Notes under the pieces: model-generated | The model's input: the letters and a program-made list of their open reading frames with translations, nothing else | Told to the model about the DNA's origin: nothing | Database searches by the model: none | Position numbers and translations under genes: made by a program | Assembly (NCBI GenBank): GCA_021809435.1 | Contig: JAKBAD010000005.1 | Span: 62,001 to 126,000 of the forward strand | DNA: 64,000 nucleotides | Source of the DNA: Pseudomonadota bacterium | GTDB taxonomy: Bacteria > Pseudomonadota > Alphaproteobacteria > Acetobacterales > Acetobacteraceae | Direction: 5' to 3' | Shown here: positions 42,758 through 51,434 of the stretch, piece by piece | Numbering within the stretch: the first letter of the stretch is position 1 | Layout of the letters: each line of letters begins with the position of its first letter

Positions 42758-42824
42758 TTATGAATTTCCTGTCACTGGAACGGCGCTGCTGTAGCTTTTT
42801 GGCACCCAGGCGGCAAGGGCCGGC

Positions 42825-43952
42825 TCACGGGGCGGCGGTGGGGGCGGTTAGGGGGTTGGGCAGAAGCATGTAAAGCCGGCCTGGCTCGCGCATGATGCCG
42901 GCGGTGGTTTCGGCGTCCGGTCCGGCGCCGAAGAACAGGTCGGCCTTGGCGGCGCCGGAGATGCCGCCGCCTGTGTCTTGCGCGATGGTGAGGCGCGCGA
43001 TGGGGGCGTTGGTGACCGGGTCGGTGGTGGTGAGGAAGATGGGTGTGCCCAGCGGGATGACCGATTTGTCGACCGCCAGGGAGCGTCCGGCGGTGAGCGG
43101 CACGCCGAGCGTGCCGGGGGCGCCTTCGTCATCGGGGAGTGGGCCGAGGGGGCGCAGATATACGTAATTCTGGTTCTGCTCCATCAGGGCCTGGGCCTGG
43201 GCGGGGTTGGCGTGCAGCCAGGCCGCGATGCCTTGGAAGCTGACCTGATCGGGGGTGATGTCGCCATTTTGCACCAGTAGCCGGCCGATGGGGGTGTAGG
43301 GCTGGCCGTTATCGCCATCGAAGCCGACGCGCAGGGTTTTGCCGTTGGCCAGCAGGATGCGCCCCGAGCCCTGGATTTGCAGCATGAAGGCATCGACCGG
43401 GTTGGTGAGATAGGCGGTGACGGGCGCCTTGCGGGTGAGCGCGCCATGGTCGATGGCGGCGCGTGGCAGGGCGGCGAGAGAGGCAACCGCCGGTTTGGCG
43501 TAAAGGGGCACGCGGTAGCCGGGACCGATGTTTTTGGCGCCAGGATATTCGGGCTCGAAATAGCCGGTGATGAGGGCGGGATCGGGCAGGGCGTAGGCGG
43601 TGAAATCGGTTTCGAAGAACTGGCGCGCGGCGGCTTCGTCGTTGGGGGCGATGGCTTGGGCGGCGGCGCACACGGCCTGCCACTGCCCGGCCTGGCCGGC
43701 GGCCGACTGGGCGAGGCCGGTGCCGCCGAGCGAGGTGTCGGGAGGCATCTGGTCGATGGTTTTGCAGCCCAGCACGAAGGCCTTGAGGGCTTGGGCGGTG
43801 TCATCTTGCTGCCAGCCGGGCAGAGAGGCGGTGGCGATGGTGGCGCCGGGCGGGGTGCCGGGCAGCGCGGCCAGCGGCGAGGGCGGGCCCAGGGGCACGC
43901 AGGCGGTGGCGGCGAGAACGGGCAGGCAGGCGAGCAGACGGCGCATCTTCAC
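42825..43952 (-). CDS. mltA: Membrane-bound lytic murein transglycosylase A
   Basis: LITGYFEPEYPGAK, GSGRILLANGKTLRVGFDGDNGQPYTPIGRLL, AQDTGGGISGAAKADLFFG. Confidence 0.94.
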   Translation of the reverse strand: MKMRRLLACLPVLAATACVPLGPPSPLAALPGTPPGATIATASLPGWQQDDTAQALKAFVLGCKTIDQMPPDTSLGGTGLAQSAAGQAGQWQAVCAAAQAIAPNDEAAARQFFETDFTAYALPDPALITGYFEPEYPGAKNIGPGYRVPLYAKPAVASLAALPRAAIDHGALTRKAPVTAYLTNPVDAFMLQIQGSGRILLANGKTLRVGFDGDNGQPYTPIGRLLVQNGDITPDQVSFQGIAAWLHANPAQAQALMEQNQNYVYLRPLGPLPDDEGAPGTLGVPLTAGRSLAVDKSVIPLGTPIFLTTTDPVTNAPIARLTIAQDTGGGISGAAKADLFFGAGPDAETTAGIMREPGRLYMLLPNPLTAPTAAP

Positions 43953-44623
43953 CCCATGCGTGCGGCGGCGAGGCGCCAGGTGAGATCGGGCGATTTGAGA
44001 TCGCGCTCGAAGGTCCAGAGGTCGGTGATTTCGGCCACGGCTTCGCTGCCCTGGAGCGGTGTGCCGGTGGCGTCGAGCGTGACATTCACCTGATCGGAGA
44101 CGAAGCGCACCACTACGGCGGCCAGCTCGCCGGCGAGCTGGGCATCCTCGATGGCGGCGGTGAGGATGGATTTGATCTCCGTGCGGTGGCGCTCATGGGC
44201 GGCTTCGCGGGCGGAGATGGCGGCCTCGAAGGTTTGATAGACATGCGCGGCCAGCAGGGGTTTGAGGGCCGCGCGATCACCGGCGGCAAAGCCGGTGACG
44301 ATGGCGCGGAAGGCGGTTTCGGCCTGGGCGAGGAAGTTCGGCGGGTCGAAATGCGGGTCGCGGTTGACGATTTGCATGAGTTTGGCGCCGAGCGGGGAGC
44401 GCGGGTCGGGCACGGGGCGGCCTGAGGGCTGGGCGGTGGCCTCACCCTCGATGACCGGCCCGGGCGCGCGGGCTTGCGGGGCTAAAGGCGGACGTTCGAA
44501 GCCCACGCGCCGGCCGAGCACGCTGCGCAGGCGCAGCACCAGGAACAGCGCGATGCCCGCGAACAGGACCAGGGCGATGGGGAACCCGCCCACTGATTGA
44601 AATGCACCTGACGGCAAGGTCAA
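43949..44623 (-). CDS. Tim44-like domain protein
   Basis: Single TM then Tim44-like C-terminus; adjacent to mltA as in many alphaproteobacteria. Confidence 0.82.
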   Translation of the reverse strand: MTLPSGAFQSVGGFPIALVLFAGIALFLVLRLRSVLGRRVGFERPPLAPQARAPGPVIEGEATAQPSGRPVPDPRSPLGAKLMQIVNRDPHFDPPNFLAQAETAFRAIVTGFAAGDRAALKPLLAAHVYQTFEAAISAREAAHERHRTEIKSILTAAIEDAQLAGELAAVVVRFVSDQVNVTLDATGTPLQGSEAVAEITDLWTFERDLKSPDLTWRLAAARMG

Positions 44624-44749
44624 CCTCGATTGCGTTGCATACGGGCTACAGGCTTAAATGAAACCGCGGCGTTGATCCAGGCGGGTGTGCGCCGAGGGGA
44701 GAAATTGACGGCGCGCCACCCTGGCCGCGCCTTGAATGTTGGGGCGATC

Positions 44750-45298
44750 ATGTATCTGCTGCGCCATGGGCAAAGCTATTTTAATTTGCACTTCACCGAA
44801 ACCCGGCGCGATCCGGGGATTGAGGATCCGGAGCTGACCGCGCTGGGGCGTGAGCAGGCACAACAAGCCGCGCGAGCGCTGGAGGAGCGCGAGATTACGC
44901 GCATTATTGTCTCGCCCTATACCCGTGCCTTACAGACGGTGGAGCCGTTTTTGGGCCGTGGGGTGCCGGTGGAGGTGTGGCCAGGCGTGCGCGAACGCAC
45001 CGCCTTTGTGTGCGATGTGGGGTCGCGCCCCGATGAGCTGGCGGCACGGTTTCCACGCTACCGGTTTGACCATTTGCCCCCGCGCTGGTGGCATGACGAG
45101 GTGGAAAGCGAAGCCGAGACCGTGGCGCGCGCCGAGGCTTTTCGCGCCGCTATGCGGGAGGTGGACCATGAGACCACGCTGCTGGTCAGCCATTGGGGGT
45201 TTATTCTGGCGCTGACCGGCATTTCGGTGATGAATGGCAGGTTTATCGAGTATGATCTGGCGAGCCCGCCGCCGGAAAATTTGGTGTGGCGCCCATGA
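44750..45298 (+). CDS. Histidine phosphatase family protein
   Basis: MYLLRHGQSYFNLHFTETRRDPGIEDPELTALGREQAQQAARAL. Confidence 0.88.
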   Translation: MYLLRHGQSYFNLHFTETRRDPGIEDPELTALGREQAQQAARALEEREITRIIVSPYTRALQTVEPFLGRGVPVEVWPGVRERTAFVCDVGSRPDELAARFPRYRFDHLPPRWWHDEVESEAETVARAEAFRAAMREVDHETTLLVSHWGFILALTGISVMNGRFIEYDLASPPPENLVWRP

Positions 45299-46062
45299 GC
45301 GCGCTGCTGGAGGCCGATGAGCCCGCGCCGGTGGAATTGCTGCGGGCCGCGGGAGAGAGCCCGTTTTTGCTCACCGCCGACCATGCGGGGCGGCTAATTC
45401 CACGCGCGCTGGGGGATTTGGGCGTGGGCGAGGCGGAGCAGGCGCGCCATATCGGCTGGGATATTGGCATTGCGGGGGTGACGCGGCGGCTTTCGGCGGC
45501 GCTGGATGCGACCGCCGTGCTGCAGCGTTATTCGCGGCTGGTGGTTGACTGCAACCGTAAGCCCGGCATGACCAGCGCCTTTGTGACACTGAGCGAGACA
45601 ACGCCGGTGCCAGGCAATGAAGGGCTGGACGAGGGCGCCAAGGCGGCCAGGGTGGCGGCGATTTTTGCGCCTTATCACGACACCATAGCGCGGCTGATAG
45701 GGGCCAGGACGCGCACGGTTTATGTGGCCATGCATAGTTTCACCCCGGTTTACATGGCCAAGGCGCGGCCGATGCATGTGGCGGTGCTGTATAACCGCAG
45801 GCCCGCGCTCTCAAGGGCGCTGGCAGGATTGCTGCGCGCCGAGGGCGGGCTTGTGGTGGGCGAGAACGCGCCCTACCAATTGGGCGATGACACTGATTAC
45901 GGCGTGCCGGTGCATGCCGAGGCGCGCGGGCTTGACTATGTAGAGATCGAGATCCGGCAGGATTTGATTGCCCATGAGGATGGCCAGGCCGAATGGGCGG
46001 CGCGGCTGGCGCGGCTGTTGCCCGTGGCGCTGGAGGCGGTGGGCGAACAGGCGGAGGCGTGA
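45295..46062 (+). CDS. N-formylglutamate amidohydrolase family protein
   Basis: FLLTADHAGRLIPRALGDLG, MHSFTPVYMAKARPMHVAVLYN. Confidence 0.9.
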   Translation: MSALLEADEPAPVELLRAAGESPFLLTADHAGRLIPRALGDLGVGEAEQARHIGWDIGIAGVTRRLSAALDATAVLQRYSRLVVDCNRKPGMTSAFVTLSETTPVPGNEGLDEGAKAARVAAIFAPYHDTIARLIGARTRTVYVAMHSFTPVYMAKARPMHVAVLYNRRPALSRALAGLLRAEGGLVVGENAPYQLGDDTDYGVPVHAEARGLDYVEIEIRQDLIAHEDGQAEWAARLARLLPVALEAVGEQAEA

Positions 46063-46067
46063 AGGCG

Positions 46068-48611
46068 ATGGCGAAGGGCGGGGCGCGGGGCGGTAAGCCA
46101 GGCAAGGCCGGGGGCGGCGCGGACCCGCGCGGGCGGCTTTGTTTCATCGACCGCATTGACGAGGCCGGGGTGGGCGGCTGGGCCGTGGATTTTGACGCGC
46201 TGACGGCCAGCCTGAAGTTGAGGGTGCTGGTGGATGGGGTGATTGAGGATGTCATTACCTGCGACCTGCACCGCGAGGATGCCAGGCTGATTAACCTGCA
46301 CAATGACCGGATCGGCTTTTATTATAATATTCCCGACCGCTACCGGGATGGTCTTCGCCATTTGCTGACTTTTGCCACGTTGGATGGCGAGGCGATGGCG
46401 CTTTCCTCGCGCAATGGGGCCATGGCGGCGTTGAATTTTTGCCTGAACAAGCCCGTGCGCGTGGAGGCGGTGCTGGATGGCATGATCGATGGGTTGATTC
46501 AGGGCTGGGTGCTGCGCGTGGATGAGCGGGCCGGAACCCGCACGGGAGGCGCCAAGATTCTGGTGACCGTGGATGGCCAGCCCGTGGCGGAGCTGGTGGC
46601 CGACCAGTACCGGGCCGATGTGGCAGCCGAGGTGGCGTGCGATGCCGCGTGTGGATTTTATTATGCGCCCCCGCCCGAATTGCAGCGCCGCCGGCGGGCG
46701 AGCTTCAGGTTTTTCACCCTGCCCGACCGTCAGGAGCTGAAGGGCAGTCCGCTCGAGATTATTTATCCCGATGAGGCGGGGCGCGAGAAAATTGAGCAGA
46801 TGATGGAGCGGGCGAACGAGTTGTTCGCTTTTGCTTATAAGCTGCGCAAGGATTTGCAGGCAGTGCTGCCGCGCGCGCGCTATATGCTGGCCGATTATCA
46901 GCGCTGGGCGGCGGTTTCGGGCCCGCTTGCCCTGCCCCGCGCCGTTGCCCGCTATGGCGCCCTGCCCTGCCCCGCGCCGCTGGTTTCGATCATTTGCCCG
47001 GTGTACCGGCCAGAGATTGGGGCGTTTTTGGCGATGGTGGATTCGGTGCGCGCGCAAAGCTATGCGCACTGGGAGCTGGTGCTGGTGGATGACGCCAGCC
47101 GCGATGAGCGCCTGAGCCAGGTGATGGCGGAACTGGCGCGGGCGGAGCCGCGGATAAGGCTGGTGGCGCGCAGGAAAAATGGCGGTATCGCGCGGGCGAG
47201 CAATGACGGGCTGGCGGCGGCCGCGGGCGCGCTGGTGGCGTTTTTGGACCATGATGACATGCTGGCGCCTGAAGCGCTGGAGATTATGGTGCGTGCCCAG
47301 GGAGCAACGGGTGCCCGGCTGCTTTATTCGGACGAGGATAAAATAGAGCGCGGCGGTGCGCGGGGTGAGCCGCATTTCAAGCCTGACTTTAATTACCGGC
47401 TGTTGCTGGAGCTGAATTATATTTGCCATTTCGTGATGGTGGAGACTGTGCTGGCGCGCGCGGCGGGCGGGTTTGACGCGGCGTTTGACGGCGCGCAGGA
47501 CCATGATTTTCTGCTCAGGCTGGTTGAGAGGGTGGCGCCTGGGGAGATTCATCATGTGCCTGAAATTCTCTATCATTGGCGCAAGAGCGGGGTCTCGACG
47601 GCGGCGGCGGGGGCGGCGGCAAAGCCGCGGGCGGTGAGCGCGGGCGAGGCGTTGGTGGCGGCGCATCTGGCCCGGCGCGGCTTGGCGGCGGAGGTGACCG
47701 CGCGCCGGGGGGTGACTTGCTACGACGTGCGGTGGCGGGTGGAGGCGAAGCGGCGCAAAGGGCACAAGGTGTCGATTTTGATACCGTTCAGGGATCACAT
47801 TGAGATGACGGCGGCGTGTGTGGCGGCGGTGCGACGCTGGACCAGGGATGTGGCTTACGAAATTATTTTACTTGATAACTGGTCGACCAGCGGTGAGGCG
47901 GAGCGGTTTTGCGCGGCGCAGGCCAATTTGGAAAACACCAAGGTCATACGCATTGCCGAGCCGTTCAATTATTCGCGCATTAACAATATTGGCGCGCGGG
48001 CGGCCGAGGGAGAGTTTTTGTTGCTTATGAACAATGATGTGTTCGTGGGCGATGAGGGCTGGCTGGCGCGGCTGGTGGATGAGGCGCTGGCCGATGAGCG
48101 CGTGGGCGCGGTGGGGGCCAAGCTGCTTTACCCCAATGGCACTGTGCAGCATGCCGGAGTGGTGCTGGGCGTGGGCGGGGTGGCTGACCATGCGTTTCGG
48201 GCCATAGCCGGCGATGCGCCGGGTTATATGATGCACGCCTGGACGGCGCAGGAGGTTTCGGCGGTGACGGGCGCTTGCATGCTGGTGCGTAAGGCCGCTT
48301 TTGAGGCGGTGGGAGGGCTTGATGAGGCCGAGCTGACCATTGCGTTCAACGACATTGATTTGTGCGTGAAGCTGCGTGAGGCGGGATGGAAAATTATGTT
48401 TGCCCCGGAATGTGTGGCTGAGCACCGGGAAAGCATGAGCCGGGGCGATGATTTTGACGACGCCAAGATCGCCCGGTTTATGTTAGAGAACGAGGTGATG
48501 CGGAGCCGGTATCCGGCGGTATTGGCGCATGACCCGTTTTATAGCCCGCATTTCTCGCGCGAGGGGGGGGTTTATCGTGAGTTGCGCGTGGTGCGGCCGG
48601 GAGAGTTGTAG
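46068..48611 (+). CDS. Tandem GT2 glycosyltransferase with two N-terminal GWA-type modules
   Basis: GT2-1: PLVSIICPVYRPEIGAFL...FLDHDDML; GT2-2: KVSILIPFRDH...LLLMNNDVFVGDEGW; N-terminal GGWAVDF...VLVDG and QGWVLRVD...VTVDG repeats. GTG 46059 is an alternative start. Confidence 0.88.
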   Translation: MAKGGARGGKPGKAGGGADPRGRLCFIDRIDEAGVGGWAVDFDALTASLKLRVLVDGVIEDVITCDLHREDARLINLHNDRIGFYYNIPDRYRDGLRHLLTFATLDGEAMALSSRNGAMAALNFCLNKPVRVEAVLDGMIDGLIQGWVLRVDERAGTRTGGAKILVTVDGQPVAELVADQYRADVAAEVACDAACGFYYAPPPELQRRRRASFRFFTLPDRQELKGSPLEIIYPDEAGREKIEQMMERANELFAFAYKLRKDLQAVLPRARYMLADYQRWAAVSGPLALPRAVARYGALPCPAPLVSIICPVYRPEIGAFLAMVDSVRAQSYAHWELVLVDDASRDERLSQVMAELARAEPRIRLVARRKNGGIARASNDGLAAAAGALVAFLDHDDMLAPEALEIMVRAQGATGARLLYSDEDKIERGGARGEPHFKPDFNYRLLLELNYICHFVMVETVLARAAGGFDAAFDGAQDHDFLLRLVERVAPGEIHHVPEILYHWRKSGVSTAAAGAAAKPRAVSAGEALVAAHLARRGLAAEVTARRGVTCYDVRWRVEAKRRKGHKVSILIPFRDHIEMTAACVAAVRRWTRDVAYEIILLDNWSTSGEAERFCAAQANLENTKVIRIAEPFNYSRINNIGARAAEGEFLLLMNNDVFVGDEGWLARLVDEALADERVGAVGAKLLYPNGTVQHAGVVLGVGGVADHAFRAIAGDAPGYMMHAWTAQEVSAVTGACMLVRKAAFEAVGGLDEAELTIAFNDIDLCVKLREAGWKIMFAPECVAEHRESMSRGDDFDDAKIARFMLENEVMRSRYPAVLAHDPFYSPHFSREGGVYRELRVVRPGEL

Positions 48612-48699
48612 GCTTTTGGCGGCGATAGGACGGTGGTTCTAACATCCTGGTTTTAAACGGTTGGTTTGGCCAGGAGCGGCGAGGTGAGCGCTGGATGCC

Positions 48700-49032
48700 T
48701 CAGGTGCGCGCCAGCCGCTTGGCGGTTTGCAGGAGTATGCGCCGGTCGTCGGCGGAGCAGGCGCGGTAGAGGCGGATAAGGGCCAGCTCGTCGCCTTGTA
48801 ATGATCCGGTTTCACCGGAAACGAGATAGCCGAGCGAGGTGTTGAGCACCTTGGCGATGCGTTCCATATTTTCGCGGATCTGGCCGGCGCGGTCGGTTTC
48901 CCATTGGGCGATGGCGGAGCGCGAGACGCCCAGTTTTGCAGCGAATTCGTCCTGCGTCATGTTGGCGGCGAGGCGAAGCGCGCGGATGCGTGCGCCGATG
49001 GTTTCGTCTGGGGTCTGTTTCCTGGGTGGCAT
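48700..49032 (-). CDS. XRE-family prophage repressor
   Basis: GARIRALRLAANMTQDEFAAKLGVSRSAIAQWETDRAG HTH; divergent from the phage genes. Confidence 0.85.
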   Translation of the reverse strand: MPPRKQTPDETIGARIRALRLAANMTQDEFAAKLGVSRSAIAQWETDRAGQIRENMERIAKVLNTSLGYLVSGETGSLQGDELALIRLYRACSADDRRILLQTAKRLART

Positions 49033-49067
49033 GATGATCTTCTAACATGGCTCATAACAAACACAAT

Positions 49068-49105
49068 GTTAGTATTGCTTGACAAGCTTGGTTAGCAATA
49101 CTAAC
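49068..49105 (+). promoter_or_regulatory. Candidate operator/promoter between repressor and first rightward phage gene
   Basis: 12-bp inverted repeat GTTAGTATTGCT/AGCAATACTAAC; TTGACA at 49079-49084 and TAACAA 17 bp downstream. Confidence 0.6.
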
Positions 49106-49139
49106 AAACTGACGTCGGGTAACGATGTGAGGAGAGGCA

Positions 49140-49430
49140 ATGCCACAGGCGAGGCAGTGGTCGGCGGTGGCTGACCGGGTGATTTGCGACATGCGGGCGG
49201 GCGGGGAGAGCTGGGCGGCGATTGGGCGGGCGCTGGGGCTCTCGCGCAGTACGGTGATTGAGCGCGGGCGGCGGCTGCGTGCCGTGGCGCCGCCGCCGCC
49301 CCGGCCGGTGCTGAAGAATGAGGAGGAGGAGATGCTTAAAGACCCTAACCGCCCGCCTTTGCGCGCGGGTCATCCTTTGACCTGGGGGTTGCTGACTGAT
49401 GAGGCGTTTCCGGAAGGAGAAATTACGTGA
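49140..49430 (+). CDS. Small helix-turn-helix phage protein (possible GcrA-like regulator or small terminase)
   Basis: RQWSAVADRVICDMRAGGESWAAIGRALGLSRSTVIERGRRL. Confidence 0.55.
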   Translation: MPQARQWSAVADRVICDMRAGGESWAAIGRALGLSRSTVIERGRRLRAVAPPPPRPVLKNEEEEMLKDPNRPPLRAGHPLTWGLLTDEAFPEGEIT

Positions 49431-49924
49431 ACAAAACAGCAACAGTATTGCCGGTGGGGCAGGATATGGGGTCGGGCGCGCGGAGGGATGGTGTGGCACG
49501 CCGGGTGGTGATGACAGCGGATGAGCTTGTGGCGCGCTTGGAGGCGGCCGGCGCGACGTTGCTCGCCCTACCCTCGCGCGGTTATTCGACAAGGCTGCGC
49601 ACCATGCATTTCGATGTGGTGCATACGGCGCTTGATGCTTATGGCTGGCAGGCGCCGGCTTTACGCCCACCGATGCCGGGCGCGCGTGCGATCAGCGATA
49701 TGGATGAGGTGTTTTCCTGGCTTGGGCTTATTCCGGAACAAAAATATATGCTGCGGCGGATATTGGGCGCCCGGGCGCTCGTGCATCCGCTGACGGGGCG
49801 GCATTTGTTTCCGTGGCGAAAGCTTGGAATGCTGTTGGGGGCTGATCATAAATCGGTGCAGAGATGGCATGGGCAGGGGCTGGAGATTTTATGCGCGAGG
49901 CTTGCGATGGATGAGGGGGGGTAA
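49427..49924 (+). CDS. Phage-associated protein, DUF6362-like
   Basis: MTADELVARLEAAGATLLALPSRG...KLGMLLGADHKSVQRWHGQGLEIL; directly upstream of terL. Confidence 0.6.
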   Translation: MNKTATVLPVGQDMGSGARRDGVARRVVMTADELVARLEAAGATLLALPSRGYSTRLRTMHFDVVHTALDAYGWQAPALRPPMPGARAISDMDEVFSWLGLIPEQKYMLRRILGARALVHPLTGRHLFPWRKLGMLLGADHKSVQRWHGQGLEILCARLAMDEGG

Positions 49925-50024
49925 AATAAAATCTAACATAATGTTATTTATGCTTGCCCACATGCCCCAGTTAAGCGTATAGATTGCGGCATACTGGTTC
50001 TACTGGTCAGAGACGCAGGGTTGA

Positions 50025-51392
50025 TTGACATTGCACGGTGAGGCGGGGTTTTTGGAATTTGCCCGCCATGCGATGGCAGACCGTGGGTGCTGGCCGGCGG
50101 CGCACCATGAGTTGTTGATTGGCCGGTTGCAGGAGGTGCTGGATGGCACCTGCGACCGGCTGATGGTGCAGATGCCGCCGGGGTCGGCGAAATCGACTTA
50201 TGGGTCGGTGTTGTTCCCGGCCTATTTTTTGGCGCGTCAGCCGCGCGGGCAGGTGATTGCCACGGCGCATACGGCTTCGTTGGCGTCTTATTTTGGGGAA
50301 CGGGTGCGCGGGGCGCTGGTGGAGCACGGTGGATGGCTGGGGTGCGCGCTGGCCAAGACGGCGAAGGCTTCGTCGCGGTTTAGTTTGGAGGGCGGCGCGG
50401 AATATTTCGCCACCGGCGTGCGCGGGCCGATTACCGGGCGGCGGGCGGATTTGATCATCATCGATGATCCGGTGAAATCGTGGGCGGAGGCGGAGAGCCG
50501 GGTGGCGCGCGATGCGCTCTATGACTGGTACCGCGCTGAGTTGACGGCGCGGTTGAAGCCCAAGGGGCGGATCGTGCTGATCATGACCAGGTGGCATGAG
50601 GATGATCTGGCGGGGCGCCTGATGGCGGCGGAAGGCGGATGGCAGGTGCTGCGGCTGCCGGCCCTGGCTGAGGCGGATGATCCGCTGGGACGCGCCCCGG
50701 GCCAGGTGCTGTGGCCGGAATGGCAGGGCGAGGACGAAATCGCGCGCCGCCGCCAGGAGGTGGGGGAGAGGGCGTTCAGCGCCATGTATCAGCAATCGCC
50801 CAAGCCGCCTGAGGCGTGTTTGTTCAGGACCGAGCAGATAAAGCTTTTGCCCGAGGCGCCGGCCACGCGGGTGAGCGTGAGGGCCTGGGATTTTGCCGCC
50901 AGCCTGCCCGCCCCAGGCCGAACGCCGGACTACACGGTGGGGCTCAAGCTGGGGCAGACCTTGGATGGGGTGGTGGTGATTTTGGATGTGGTGCGGTTTC
51001 AGGCCGGGCCCGCAGAGGTGGAGGCGCGGCTGCAGGAGACCGCGCGCCGCGATGGCCAGGCCACTCTGGTGGGGTTGCCGCAAGACCCCGGACAGGCCGG
51101 AGCCGCGCAGATTGTGCATTTGAGCAAGGGGTTGGCGGGGTTTCGGATTATGACCAGCCCTGAACGCGAGGCCAAGCTGGTGCGGGCTTTGCCCGCCGCC
51201 ACGCAGATGGATGCTGGCAATATCGCCATGGTGGCGGCGCCCTGGAACGACGCGCTGTTGGCGGAGCTGCGGGCGTTTCCGGGGGGCGCGAAGGATGACC
51301 AGGTGGATGCATTCTCACGCGCGGTGAACACGTTGGCGACCATGGGTGGCGTGCCGGCGCGGCGGATGAATACCGCGCTGTTGGCGCGGTAA
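50025..51392 (+). CDS. Phage terminase large subunit
   Basis: Walker A MPPGSAKSTYGS, Walker B DLIIIDDPV, MTRWHEDDLAGRL; likely TTG start. Confidence 0.95.
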   Translation: MTLHGEAGFLEFARHAMADRGCWPAAHHELLIGRLQEVLDGTCDRLMVQMPPGSAKSTYGSVLFPAYFLARQPRGQVIATAHTASLASYFGERVRGALVEHGGWLGCALAKTAKASSRFSLEGGAEYFATGVRGPITGRRADLIIIDDPVKSWAEAESRVARDALYDWYRAELTARLKPKGRIVLIMTRWHEDDLAGRLMAAEGGWQVLRLPALAEADDPLGRAPGQVLWPEWQGEDEIARRRQEVGERAFSAMYQQSPKPPEACLFRTEQIKLLPEAPATRVSVRAWDFAASLPAPGRTPDYTVGLKLGQTLDGVVVILDVVRFQAGPAEVEARLQETARRDGQATLVGLPQDPGQAGAAQIVHLSKGLAGFRIMTSPEREAKLVRALPAATQMDAGNIAMVAAPWNDALLAELRAFPGGAKDDQVDAFSRAVNTLATMGGVPARRMNTALLAR

Positions 51393-51434
51393 GGGAAGAA
51401 CGCGCCTTTGGCGTGATAAACGGGAAAGAGCGGC

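Noticed and set aside
45936-47798. 620-aa minus-strand ORF
   Set aside because: Antisense to the GT2 gene; Arg/His/Pro-rich shadow.
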